A DNA stretch of 64,000 nucleotides from positions 1 through 64,000 of the forward strand of contig NCSJ02000218.1 of the NCBI GenBank assembly GCA_002812745.2. Direction: 5' to 3'. The position numbers and the translations under genes were made by a program. Of the stretch, positions 53,473 through 64,000 are shown piece by piece. Origin of the DNA: Scytalidium lignicola. Taxonomy: Eukaryota > Ascomycota > Leotiomycetes. The notes under the pieces are model-generated. The model was not told where the DNA came from and searched no databases. It saw nothing but the letters and a program-made list of their open reading frames with translations. Each line of letters begins with the position of its first letter. The stretch's first letter is position 1.

Positions 53473-55447
53473 ATGGGGTCAATCGTCGCCCCAGAGCAGT
53501 ACGTTGTCAAAGACCAATATATTGCGAAGCCCAGACCTATCAGGATCATCACTATTGGTGCTGGTATTTCAGGGATTGCCTTTGCATATAAAGCTCGATC
53601 CCTTGAAGACGTTGAATATGTGATCTATGAAAAGAATGCTGATGTAGGCGGTACTTGGCTGGAATCTCGATATCCTGGATGTTCTTGTGATATCCCAGCT
53701 CATTCTTACAGCTATCCATGGATTGGAAATCCTAACTGGTCTAAAGTGTGAGTGAAGAGGTTGTCTAATTGATCTCTCAGCTAACTTGGGATGGTAGATA
53801 TGTAGGCGCAGAGGAAATTTGGAACTTTTACAGAGATAGAGCTCAAGAGTACGGTGTATATGAACACACAAAATTCAACCATAAAGTTGTCGGAGCTGAG
53901 TGGAATGAGGAAGCGGGGATGTGGACTGTAAGAGTCGAGAACGTCCTTACAGGTAAGATATTGGAGGACTCAGCAGAAGTTGTTATCAATTGTACTGGAG
54001 CATTAAAGTAAGTTCATCTTAGATCATTATTCTGATCAAATACTAATTGAAATAGCAACTGGAAGTGGCCTAACATTCCAGGGCTTCATTCATTTAAAGG
54101 AACGCTTGTGCATACCGCTCGCTATCCCCAATATCTTGATCTGACAGGAAAGACGGTGGCTGTCATTGGTGCTGGTTCATCTGCGATTCAAATTGTTCCG
54201 ACTATCCAACCAAGTAAGTGAGCTCATCCTCAGCTTAATACCATCGACTAACGAAAAGAACTTTAGTTGTCAAATCCCTCCTCAGCTTCACCAGATCTCC
54301 AACCTGGATTGCACCGCAATTTGCTGGCCACCTTGCTCCGAATGGACGCGCAACAACATACACCGAAGAACAAAAAGAGAAATTCCGCGCAGATCCTGAA
54401 TATCTGCGAGAGTACCGACAGGAGATCGATCATGCTGTAAATGCGAGATTTCCCAATTTCTACAAGAACTCTCCACAACAGAAGATTGCAAGAGATCTTG
54501 TCGAGAAAGGAATGAGGGAGCGGCTAGCAAAGCTAGATGCAACCCTTCGGGAAAAGCTCATTCCAAATTTTGATGTTGGATGCAGACGGTAAGTGGTCAA
54601 TATATCTGCTAGGTAGCTGGTCCATCGGGCTAACTGTTTAACGTTACAGTGTCACCCCTGGTGAGGGCTACCTTGAAGCATTACAGGAAGATAACGTGGA
54701 GGTAGTCACAAGTGGGATCCAGGAGATTAATCATGAAGGGCTCGTCACTCAGGATGGGAATTCCCATCCGGTTGATGTTATCATAGCAGCTACCGGCTAT
54801 GATACATCTTATGTTCCACCCTTCCCGCTCATTGGGCGAAATGGTGTTGACCTTAGAGAGAGATGGTCAAAGACTGGAGCTGAGGCTTATTTCACATGCG
54901 CTGTTCCACATATGCCAAATTACTTCAGTAAGTCATGTATTTCTGCTCTTGATAAGATATCACATTCTAACCTTCTTATAGTGGTCGTGGGACCTAACAC
55001 ACCCATATCGAACGGTTCCTTAATGCCAGCTATTGAAGCTCAACTCGAATTTGCTCTTGGATTTGCAAAGAAGATTCAAACCCAGGGAGTGAAATCAGTG
55101 GTTGTTAGTCAGGAAGCTACAACAGAATTTAACGATCACAAAGATGCCGTCATGGAACTTTTAACATTTTCGGGTAATTGTAACAGCTGGTATGTGAAAT
55201 TACTGAGTATCATCACCCCATAGATAAATTTCTAATATTTCCTAGGTACAAAGGGGGAACTTCCAATGGCCGGATCATTGGACCGTGGCCGGGCTCGGTG
55301 AATCATTTCTTGGAGACCATTAAGGAGCCACGCTTACAGGATTTTGATTTTACCTATGACAATGCAAACAGATTTGCCTATCTTGGTAGTGGCCTCTCAT
55401 TCAGGGATATTAAGAAGGAATCTCTTGGATGGTATATTAGGGCTTAG
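53473..55447 (+). CDS. Baeyer-Villiger-type flavin monooxygenase
   Basis: Seven exons (53473-53747, 53798-54007, 54056-54213, 54267-54588, 54650-54927, 54982-55189, 55246-55447) sum exactly to 550 residues. The FAD motif IITIGAGISGIAFAYKA is followed by NADVGGTWLESRYPGCSCD, an NADPH motif TVAVIGAGSSAIQIVPTI and the ATGYDTS block. The expected FxGxxxHxxxWP fingerprint appears as SFKGTLVHTARYPQ, so P replaces the usual W-[PD] pattern in part. The family inserts oxygen beside a carbonyl to form an ester, or oxidises aromatic aldehydes or ketones. No membrane segment, so probably cytosolic. It is divergent from the extradiol dioxygenase and 1 kb ahead of the carotenoid-oxygenase gene. The substrate is unknown. 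Confidence 0.9.
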
Positions 55448-56489
55448 ATTAATCTTGATTACTAGTCCGTTAGCTTGAGGATAGAGTTTATGTTGAACAT
55501 GGTTTCTAGCGTCCTTGGATGGCCAATGTAAATAAAGACTCTTATGTCTTGAAACACAAAAAAATTTGTAATCTTATTTGATCAAAATTTTTCTTTCTAA
55601 CTCTATCTCCTGCAAGACTCGTCTGATATACAACTCTTACGACATTATCTGGTATAGAGTTTGCCCTACAAATATTAGCGTATTCATACTGCCAAGATAA
55701 TACCGTTAAGTAACTACCTCGATATTATCATATCTTTGTGTTATCAGTATATTTTCAACATAATATCTAATCTCTATTACTTTTCCTTCCCTCGATTTGA
55801 GATGCTCTTAAACCGGATAAAATTTTCCAATTTCCAATTTCATAAATATTAAATAACAGAATTAAATAACAGAATTAAATACATGGGAGTGGAAACAGCC
55901 TGGTTACAATTTAGAAATGGAACTTTACTATACTAACAAATCCATATAGTTGAGTATTAGTATTTACAGACAGATCACTTTATAGTACTTACATCTAAAC
56001 ACCTGAATCTAGAGGTCTCATCACTCAATGCTTAGCCCTGTAATCATATTCGAAATATATTCCATATGTCAATTTTCCTACTACTCAGATTCAGTTGTAT
56101 TGCAACATGAATCGTATTGCCATTGGTTGTACTGTAGGTTAAGCCAAAGTTCTCAGCTTATGGGGCAGATTCTGGGTGGCAAATTTGCCAAAAGACTCGT
56201 CGGCTTCTTGAATCCGAGACACTTAACCCCCCGCACATCCTTTCATATCCCCAGCTTTTTAAAATTTGGAGCTTCTTTATCTCCACAACATGGGATACTC
56301 AACAATCACATTGCGGAGTGCTTCGGTGCGCTGCATCCGCGTAATCATGCAGCAATACCTGTGTAGAAGTGACCCTTCATCGTGTTATTTATATTTAAAA
56401 TTTAATGAGAAGGCATTCTCTATGTATTATTTTACAGATCGGCACAATCCCGGTATATAAGCAATCTTAGCAACTTCTGTACTATCACC
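55448..56489. promoter_or_regulatory. spacer and promoter of the cleavage oxygenase gene
   Basis: About 1 kb, AT-rich on the left with a repeated GAATTAAATA(AC) stretch near 55850-55880. It holds one CGG-N10-CCG site at 56201-56216. A near miss, CGG-N10-CCA, lies near 55815. A TATATAA-like sequence at about 56454-56460 lies 30 bp before the ATG. Confidence 0.5.
56201..56216. promoter_or_regulatory. CGG-N10-CCG candidate operator 5
   Basis: CGGCTTCTTGAATCCG, flanked by T and A, about 275-290 bp upstream of the cleavage oxygenase ATG. Confidence 0.6.
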
Positions 56490-58283
56490 ATGGCACACAT
56501 TTTTGAGCTGGCACAAACCCTTTCGCCATCTCCAAATTACGAAAAGGGTGCCAAAAGCAGTAACCAAGTGAAGTTCCCTACGACTGAAGTATTCCATGGC
56601 TTCAACAAACCATCCCGCATAGAGGCGGACGTAGAGAACCTTGAAGTCACTGGACAGATCCCACAAGATATCGATGGTACCTTCTTCCGTGTTCAACCAG
56701 ACCATCGATTTCCACCCGTCTTTGAGGATGACACCCACTTTAATGGAGACGGTAATGTAACAGCCATCCGAATCAACGACGGCCGAGCCCACTTCAAGCA
56801 ACGGTACGTCCATACGGACCGATATAAGTATGAGAGCAAATATGGCAAAGCGCTGTTTGGCAAGTACCGAAATCCGTATACCGATAATGAGGCCGTGAAG
56901 GGCGTGATACGAACAGCAGCTAACACGAATATCTTTTTTTGGAGGGGTATGTTGTTGGCGACAAAGGAGGATGGACCCCCTTATGCGATGGACCCGAAGA
57001 CCTTAGAGACAATTGGAAGGTATGATTTTGAAGGGCAGGTGTTGAGCCCGACATTCACAGCGCATCCGAAGTTTGATCCGAAGACTGGAGAGATGGTGTG
57101 CTATGGTTATGAAGTAGGTCTTTAAATCTTTAATGATTTTGATAAATTCTAACTTAAATTTGCCATAGGCTGGTAGTGACGGAAATGATGGATCCTGTGA
57201 TATGGTGGTATACACTATCAATGCAGATGGTGTAAAAACAGAGGAGTGCTGGTACAAAGCTCCTTTCTGTGGTATAATTCATGATTGTGGGATTAGTGAC
57301 AACTGGGTTGTGCTTCCGATGACACCACTCAAATGCGACCCTGAGCGTTTGAGCAAGGGTGAGAATCATTGGTCTTGGGACCCAAATGAGGACCAGTGGT
57401 ATGGGCTTGTCCCACGTCGAGGCGGGAAGCCAGAAGATATTCGATGGTTTCGATCGAAGAATGGTAAGTCACTACTCATCCTCCCCATAAGGTAGACATT
57501 CTCTAACAGTTATCAGCCTTTCAAGGACATACCGTTAGTTGCTATGAAAACCCAGACGGCAAAGTTGTTTTCGACCTTACTATTGCTGACGGAAACATAT
57601 TCTTCTTCTTTCCTCCAGTTGACACCCCTTCGGGGACAGTTGCTCGACGTAACAAATTACAAAACAAGACTACTCGCTGGATATTTGACCCAGAATTGCC
57701 CTCTAACTCCTGGGTAGATCCAGCCGAGGAGTTTGACACATTTTCTGGTGAATTTTCCCGTATAGATGATCGTTTTGTGACAATGAAGTATAACCACTAC
57801 TGGCAAACTGTCATCGACGGTGCAAAGCCATACGATTTTGAAAAGTGTGGATCTCCCGCAGGAGGACTTTTCAACAGTCTTGGTCACTTCACTTGGGATA
57901 AATCAGTCAGTGAAACATTTTGGGCAGGACCCTGCGGAACATTCCAAGAACCCGCTTTTATTCCACGGTCAGGCAGTACTGAGGAAGCTGACGGTTATTT
58001 AATCACACTGCTGAATCATTTGGATGTGCTTCGGAACGATATCTGCATTTTTGATGCACAGAAGATTGCGCAAGGTCCAGTAGCGGTGATTCACCTCCCT
58101 TTCAAGTTACGGCTCGGACTTCATGGCAATTTTGTGGAGGAAAGCGAGATCAAGAGGTGGTCTGAGAAGAGGGAAAAGGAGATAGGTCCCGTGAAGCCAG
58201 CAAGTTCGCCGTTGCTGTGGCAGAAAAATATGGGATATACAAATGGTTTAAATGGGACAAATGGCGTCAATACGCATAATTGA
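56490..58283 (+). CDS. carotenoid/stilbene cleavage oxygenase (CAO-1 / lignostilbene dioxygenase-like)
   Basis: Three exons (56490-57113, 57169-57463, 57517-58283) give 561 residues of the RPE65/carotenoid cleavage family. Four iron-ligand histidines are identifiable: H192 (TAHPKF), H246 (IIHDCG), H311 ([10 protein letters not shown]) and about H509 (LGLHGNF). Motifs [16 protein letters not shown] and [14 protein letters not shown] match the stilbene-cleaving branch (bacterial lignostilbene dioxygenases and Neurospora CAO-1), where a lysine and a tyrosine bind the phenol; K159 in TKED and Y106 in RYVHTD are candidates, from memory of the family. The reaction splits an interphenyl double bond into two aldehydes with O2. 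No signal peptide, so intracellular. It is convergent with the regulator and carries a CGG-N10-CCG site upstream. Confidence 0.88.
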
Positions 58284-58428
58284 CGTACTGTACATAGTTT
58301 GTTTACATATCTAATTTTCATGGTAGGGTGCGTTTGACTTTGATTCTTGATATTAATTCAGAAGAATCAAGCTAGATACTTGCCTTGAATCCATAGTTGT
58401 TTTATCAAATCCTGGGTATCAAATGATA

Positions 58429-60873
58429 TTACAAAGTTTCATCTGTAAATAGATGCATCATCCCCAAGCGAGGATCGAGATTCACAGTCTCAAAAACATC
58501 AAATTGTGATCCCTCAAAGTTACTACAGCACTGTTAGATAAGTTGTCTTCGGAGGAAATTTAAATGAGAAAAATCTTACAAGTCCATATAATCTAGATAA
58601 CTTCTTGAAAATTGAGGTTGTGGTAGCATACCAGCATTGGCATCTGTATTCTGCTGTTGATGAAGCGAGTCTGGTGGATTATGTTGCATCTCCGGTTGCT
58701 GCAGTAATACTGACTCCAGAACACCACTCTCGTGGATTCTAGCTTCAAACTCAGGTGTGACCTTCTCGGACCACCCAATCTTTTCCATCTCAGTTACTGT
58801 CTCGAGACAGAACCCTAGCATCCCCTGGTGCTCAATCCTACCAAGCTTTTGCAGTGCCAGAATCAAAATCCACATCACCTCTCCAATGCAATGACAGTCG
58901 AGCAATATTAAACTTGACAATGTTTCATCCTCTCTCATACGCTTAATAATCTGCACAGATCTTTCGGCAGCTTCTATACATGTATCACTCAGCTCCTGAT
59001 AACATTTCTTTTTAGCAGGAACCGTGATGGGAGCCGTATTTGAAATCGTGAAAAGGAGAAAGGGACGTGTGACAGAGATTATAGATGTCCAATATCGCAG
59101 ATGTAGTATCGCTACGGAACGCTGGTGTTGAGGAGGAAGGGAGGAGTCCCAGTCAAGGTAAGCAGGCACGCTATCTGACCACTTCTTTAGAGCACTCAAA
59201 CTCTGAGTGACTCGACTTATCGGTAGCCGACCACCAACATGTGCTGGCTCAAGGAAGCATTCATGACTGATCTTCTTCCTGAGCCGTGTCAACGCCACTG
59301 ACAGCGCTTGATAACTTAATGGCATATTCGGACCTGGGTCTAATATCTACAACAGCGATTTTAGCAAGGTGATTATTTCAAGGTTATACATATACCTGCC
59401 TGTTCTAATGCTGAGGAAGTTTTCATGAAAGTAGGATCATCAACAATTGCACATGGATAACCAAATCGAATGGCCATTTCATGGTCAAGTACGTAAATTG
59501 TCCACCATATTCGTCTCCCTCTTTCTCGTTCAAGCGAGTCATTGGCTCGAAAAGAGACATCTCTGTGCAGTCCAAGGGTTAATCCAACCCTCACTGCCGT
59601 TCCGAGATATAGGTAGGCTGCAACACTGTAACACATTGCGTGATTTGCCAGACTCTGCGATGATCAGTACTAGTCAGAGTGGTCCTATAAGCCACATACC
59701 AGCAATGCGAAAGCCCTCACGCTTTCAATATCCGCTTCATCCCCTGCCCTTAATGAGAGATCCTTTGCCATAGCAAGGTAATCTGTCGCATATTTATTGT
59801 CCCAGGGAGTAGTGCTATTTAAGTCTACCATTTGATCTCGCGGAGCCATACTTCCTAGAGCAAATATTGAGTAGAGAGAACATAGCCACGAATAGCTTGC
59901 TGTTGTGCCTCGATCTTCCAAAGTGTGATCAAGGGCAGTATAAAACTGCTCGGGGGGATAGAACCAGTAGAGGCAATGTATTTGATTAAAGAAACGTTCT
60001 ACATAGCGCATACATAGCTGACGACATGGAAAGTATCTCTCTACATGGTTGGCAATTGCACTTTCTGGTGTAGCTGGTGGAAGTAGTCCGGTTCTGAGAG
60101 GTAATATGACTTTAGGGTCCGCGTGAACTGAGGTATCACTTGCCATTCTGGCAGCATGATTCCAACGAATGGAAGAGTCAGCGCCGACATAGCCTGCAAA
60201 GGTTAGTAGCGTACTCCTCATTTTAAATTGATGGATGATTGAAACTCACGATACTTCCCCATAGAGTCTAAGATCATGCAACCCAATTCTTCTTGCAGCA
60301 GCGGGTGCTCGTCTCGCTCCATCATCTCATGACTTTCGTTAGAATCATCCAATACTTGATCTACATCGCTGTGGTCACTCTCCATGGGGAAAACCTGGGG
60401 TATTTCCCGTGATGGTGGAATTAGGTGACCATCGTCCAGTCTTACAAGAGCCGCTTGGATGTTCTCAACAGTCAATTCAGGGAGCTCCTCTTCGGAGACG
60501 AATCGCCGAAGCAGCTTGATAGAAGACTCATAGACCTCCTCTGAGACTCGATAGAAGGGTCGCTTTCTATTTTTTAGATTTATTTCACAAGACGCGCCGA
60601 TCGATTCACAATACTGGCATACGCCATTTTCTAAGCGTCGTTCATCAGTACCGATGACCCATGTGTTTGTTGTATGAACCTACCAATGCCAACACACTAC
60701 ACGTAATCATCTTGTTAACCTCAGGGGATCCAAGGAAGCCCACCGTCTACTACAGTACTTGCCTTAGTTTTACGGACTTTGCAAGCCTCGCAGCTCTGGC
60801 GTGCCCGCTTCCTCGGCTGCTCCTCCAGTGTCTTCTCATGCGGTCGTTTTAGGACAAGGTCAACTGAATCCAT
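58429..60873 (-). CDS. Zn2Cys6 transcription factor, probable cluster regulator
   Basis: Seven exons on the minus strand (60763-60873, 60684-60696, 60250-60630, 59700-60193, 59396-59654, 58580-59339, 58429-58522) sum to 703 residues. The zinc cluster is only seen after splicing: SCEACKVRKTK, then a 13-bp microexon giving CVGI, then ENGVCQYCESIGASCE, spacing C-x2-C-x6-C-x7-C-x2-C-x6-C. Basic residues PRKRARQS precede it. The PF04082-like domain includes YVERFFNQIHCLYWFY, LGLHRDVSFRANDSLERERG and RRIWWTIYVLDHEMAIRFGY. The first intron has a GC donor (AAG|GCAAGT). A 673-residue form results if the last intron (58523-58579) is not removed. A CGG-N10-CCG site 131 bp upstream suggests self-control. 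Confidence 0.88.
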
Positions 60874-61003
60874 GATGATAGGTCTAATTGTCAAGGGTGC
60901 ACGGATTGTGGAGACAATATCGTCTGACTGTCTGATCATGAATAGGATGTAGGATTCCGGGGGAGGTCTTTGGATTTTGGAATTATAACACCGTGAGGGG
61001 TGT

Positions 61004-61019
61004 CGGTAACTTGGATCCG
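61004..61019. promoter_or_regulatory. CGG-N10-CCG candidate operator 6 (autoregulation)
   Basis: CGGTAACTTGGATCCG inside GTCGG...CCGAC 5-bp arms, 131-146 bp upstream of the regulator ATG. Confidence 0.65.
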
Positions 61020-61992
61020 ACTAGTATTTAGTCTGTAGAAATTGTGGCGACTTCAATCATCTCCGAGGCTTGCTGAGTTAAATAGCCGGAAAAAGGGGTA
61101 ACATTGTATTTAACTTGTGACTATGTACTAGAGAATTCGTCCAACTTTAAAGGCATCATAAATTCAGCCAATTTTTATCCGTATCTACCTTTTGCCCTTC
61201 GAAAATCAAGTCCAATGAACAAATACCTACCGTAAATTGATCTTTCATTTCCATATTATCTTCCATCCATCCTCCGAGTCTCCAAGTATCAACTTCAAAA
61301 CCTCACAATTACAAAGAAAATAACTAATCAACTCCCTCATTAAAATTTAGTGTTTATGCTGCATGGTAGTTCCCGAATCATTGTTTTATTTTATTTTTAG
61401 CCTGTTGCTAATATTCTATGCTATAACATCGTCCTAGTCTTTAGCCAGCTTTAGCTTATGAATATTAATAGTCAAGTATGAAATTCTCGGCCATAACGTT
61501 GCTGAATCATTTGTGTTACATGTCATCCTAGAATTTGGATAGTCATTCCCCTAGGAATGAAGGATTTGTTGATGCTGAGAGCTTCTGTTGGGGTGACTCG
61601 TTTGAAGCTTGATGTTTCCTGAATTACCTTGCTCAGATATGTGTGTATAGGCAATAGGTTAACATGTTTACTCCTTGTATCTTCTATGACCGCACTGATT
61701 TTCCATACGTTCCTTAACTTAAGACCTCATGAACACTCAAAGAGCTTGAGGATACATAATCTTCGCCATTCCTATTCCGAGTAATTGCCCTTGCCCTAAG
61801 CTACGGTCCCAACATCTATATTATCGGCACCACTGTCTCACCCTCATCTACAAGACGATATTCAAGACTGGGATCTCATTCCGTCTTTCCTATAGCACAA
61901 ACCTAAGGACACAAATGGTGATAATGATCCGGGGCGGGGGGTTAATTGACAATTTAAACGCGGTGGCAAAGTTAGACAGCGGGAATAAGAAC

Positions 61993-62008
61993 CGGCAAGT
62001 TGGATCCG
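61993..62008. promoter_or_regulatory. CGG-N10-CCG candidate operator 7
   Basis: CGGCAAGTTGGATCCG, about 258 bp upstream of the MFS ATG. Its right half TTGGATCCG is identical to site 6. Confidence 0.65.
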
Positions 62009-62265
62009 CCCAACAAACGCGCCCGTCCCAGCGCGGTGGTTGATGGGTCTCGAATCACAACCCCGCAAGAGCTTAATTCCCCCCAGATTACCCCGGACCC
62101 ATCGACATAAGAAGCAACTCCTCATCCCCAGCAGGAAGCAATGGAGTAGATCGTTCCTTCATATTCTTATTCTTTTCTTTCTTCTCCTTACTGTACTTCG
62201 ATTACTTCTCTCTACTCCTACTGCTACCAGGACAGATATAATTTCTGCCCCAAGCTGTCGCCAAG

Positions 62266-64000
62266 ATGCCCCCTGCTCAAGTCACCGACTGCCCTGACAC
62301 CGAGGGTCAAGCCATAGGAGAAGGCCAACGTTCCACCAGTCTTCGAGCCAACTGGCGCATCCTCGCAGTCACTTCATATTTGGGCATTTCTCTCTTTGAG
62401 TATGGCTTCGACAAAGGTGCCATCGCAGGCTTCCAGGCCATGCCTGGCTTCCTTATGGTCTTTGGATACAAAGCCCCAAACGGCCATTGGGGGATCCATG
62501 TAACGTCTCATATCCTATATATCTCTCTCACAATACTTACATGATGTTTAGGCTGGACCTCAGCAAATCATCTCCTCCTTCATGATCCTTGGTGCTTTCA
62601 TTGGTTCCTTGATGACCGGCCCTATCGGCGCTCGTTTGTCCCGTCGCTATTCGCTCATACTTGGGTCAGTACTCATGATTGTGTCTATCGTAATCATGAC
62701 TGTGACCACCTCAATTGGAGGACTATACTTCTCCAGACTCCTAGTTGGCATTGCAAATGGTCTCATGCTCAACTTCTCCATGGTCTACCTGCAGGAATGT
62801 GCACCTCCTCATCTGCGAGGTCTCTGTTTTGGCGTCGTGACTAGCTGGATTGCTATTGGGACTACAGTTGGCATGGTATGACTACCTCGCACATCAATTG
62901 ACCCATGGTAAAAAGAAAGACCAATTAACAGTGATACTGATAGATTATCAATAACGCCACCGCTGATATGATCAGCCGGAAAACTTACCAGATTCCTCTT
63001 TACGCCTGTTTTCCTGCACCCGTCATTCTCATCTTCACCCTTCCTTTCCTTCCGGAATCCCCTCGTTGGTTACTTCACCAAAATCGGGCAGAGGAAGCAT
63101 TACGCAGTCTGCGCTTCTTCCGCAAGGGCGCGTATGATGAGGTAGCCCTCCAGCAGGAGTTCGAGGAGATGAAAGCCATATCTGCGAGAGAGGCGGAGAG
63201 CCATAGAGATTGGCGTCTCATATTTGAGCTCTTCAAAGGCCCCAACCTGCGTAGAACAATCATATGTCTTGGAATCGGAACGGCCAACGCTGGTGTTGGC
63301 GCCATGTTTATCCTTGCATTTGGGACGTACTTCTTCCAGATCGTGAGTCACTTCAAATACCCCCTCCTTTTCTTCCTTATGAAGTAATTTTGTCTGACAA
63401 ACACACGTAGGCGAATATCGGGGATCCATTCAAGTGGATCATTATAACCAACTGCATCGGTCTAATTGGTCTCTTCATGACCTGGTTCGTCGTGACACGG
63501 GTTGGACGCCGACGCATAATTCTAGCAGGATGTTCCATCTGCACAATTACCATGCTCATCATGGCTGTTATTTATACTGCTTCTGGAATCCCGAAAAATA
63601 ATGCCGGCATTGCGCTTGTGGCCATCGTTAGTATATACGTCTTTGGCTTCAACTTCGGTCTAGAACCATATGTGTACCTGGTTGCGGGTGAACTTCCTTC
63701 TCAGAACCTGAGAGCATACACGATGGGTTTGTCCACCGCAGTGAGCTTTGCTTTCGCTTGGTTGTGCGCTTTCACTACACCTTACTATATCAACCCAACT
63801 GAGCTGAACTGGGGTCCTAAGTATGGATATATCTGGTTTGGTAGTGGTGTCATTGTTACCTTGTTTGTATACTTTGCATTGCCAGAGGTCAGAGGCAGGA
63901 CATTAGAGGAGATTGATGAGATGTTTAGGAATAAGGTACCAACAAGAGATTTCCAGAGGTATGTCTGTGTGGAGATTGAGGAGGCTAAACAGAGGGGCTT
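62266..64000 (+). CDS. MFS sugar-porter-family transporter (quinate/hexose type), 3' cut by window edge
   Basis: Four exons seen (62266-62499, 62552-62875, 62944-63342, 63410 to the window end), all in phase 0, more than 516 residues. Sugar-porter signatures are visible: GFDKGAIAGFQAMPGF, the loop GARLSRRYSLILGS, RLLVGIANGL, PESPRWLL, RVGRRRI, the VAGELPSQNLRAY block and LPEVRGRTLEEIDEMF, the PETKGRTLEE equivalent. About twelve helices are expected, in the plasma membrane. Fungal relatives carry hexoses, disaccharides or quinate; glycosylated aromatics are a possible cargo given the neighbours (inference). It is divergent from the Zn2Cys6 regulator and has a CGG-N10-CCG site in its promoter. 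The stop codon lies outside the window. Confidence 0.9.

Larger units (their letters stand above)
60874..62265. promoter_or_regulatory. divergent promoter, regulator / MFS transporter
   Basis: 1.4 kb between opposing start codons with no gene recognised inside. CGG-N10-CCG sites lie near each end (61004-61019 and 61993-62008). The CT-rich stretch at 62160-62220 is a typical fungal leader for the transporter. Confidence 0.55.

Noticed and set aside
54166..54542. Frames overlapping BVMO exons 3-4 on both strands
   Set aside because: They cross exon borders of the BVMO and do not match any family; the joined BVMO frame accounts for the conservation.

Overview
The window is nuclear DNA of a filamentous ascomycete, most likely Eurotiales-like. 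The reasons are short introns of about 45-90 bp with CTAAC/CTGAC-type branch sites, Zn2Cys6 and C2H2 fungal regulators, a CatB-type secreted catalase, Fet3/laccase-type oxidase, CYP504-like P450, and transposon relics with C-to-T type nonsense changes that resemble RIP. I joined exons by hand; nearly all models close exactly in frame. No database search was possible, so family names rest on motifs.

Left part (1-24700) is repeat-rich and decayed. It holds a broken TcmP/LCM-type methyltransferase (1-576) whose 3' flank recurs inverted near 20.7 kb, a dead Tc1-like transposon with 36-bp terminal repeats, a secreted catalase with an unusual active-site loop, a chitinase pseudogene, an intact multicopper oxidase, a long-TIR foldback element, a small two-exon nuclear-type hypothetical gene, a GH3 glucosidase with stop codons, a seven-helix-type membrane protein, a LINE tail and about 2.6 kb of AT-rich DNA.

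Middle part (24700-44435) is gene-rich: a Zn2Cys6 regulator, an NAD(P)-dependent ketoreductase with a tiny first exon, an aldo-keto reductase, a C2H2 plus fungal-trans regulator, then a redox group of cytochrome b5, zinc alcohol dehydrogenase, D-2-hydroxyacid dehydrogenase, CYP504-like P450 and an MFS permease.

Right part (47497-64000): after a chitin-binding/DM9 protein comes the most interesting locus. It has a class A flavin monooxygenase, a two-domain extradiol ring-cleavage dioxygenase, a Baeyer-Villiger-type monooxygenase, a carotenoid/stilbene cleavage oxygenase, a Zn2Cys6 regulator and a sugar-porter-type MFS transporter cut by the window end. Seven CGG-N10-CCG palindromes lie in the promoters of these genes, including the regulator's own, while none was noticed in neighbouring promoters. 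Read together (inference): a pathway-specific regulator controls import, alkene cleavage, oxygen insertion, hydroxylation and meta-type ring opening of a plant aromatic such as a stilbenoid or phenylpropanoid. Fungi usually open aromatic rings by the ortho route, so this set deserves attention.

Eleven single N characters sit beside homopolymers; at least one (48691, in a coding exon) behaves as a spurious extra base.
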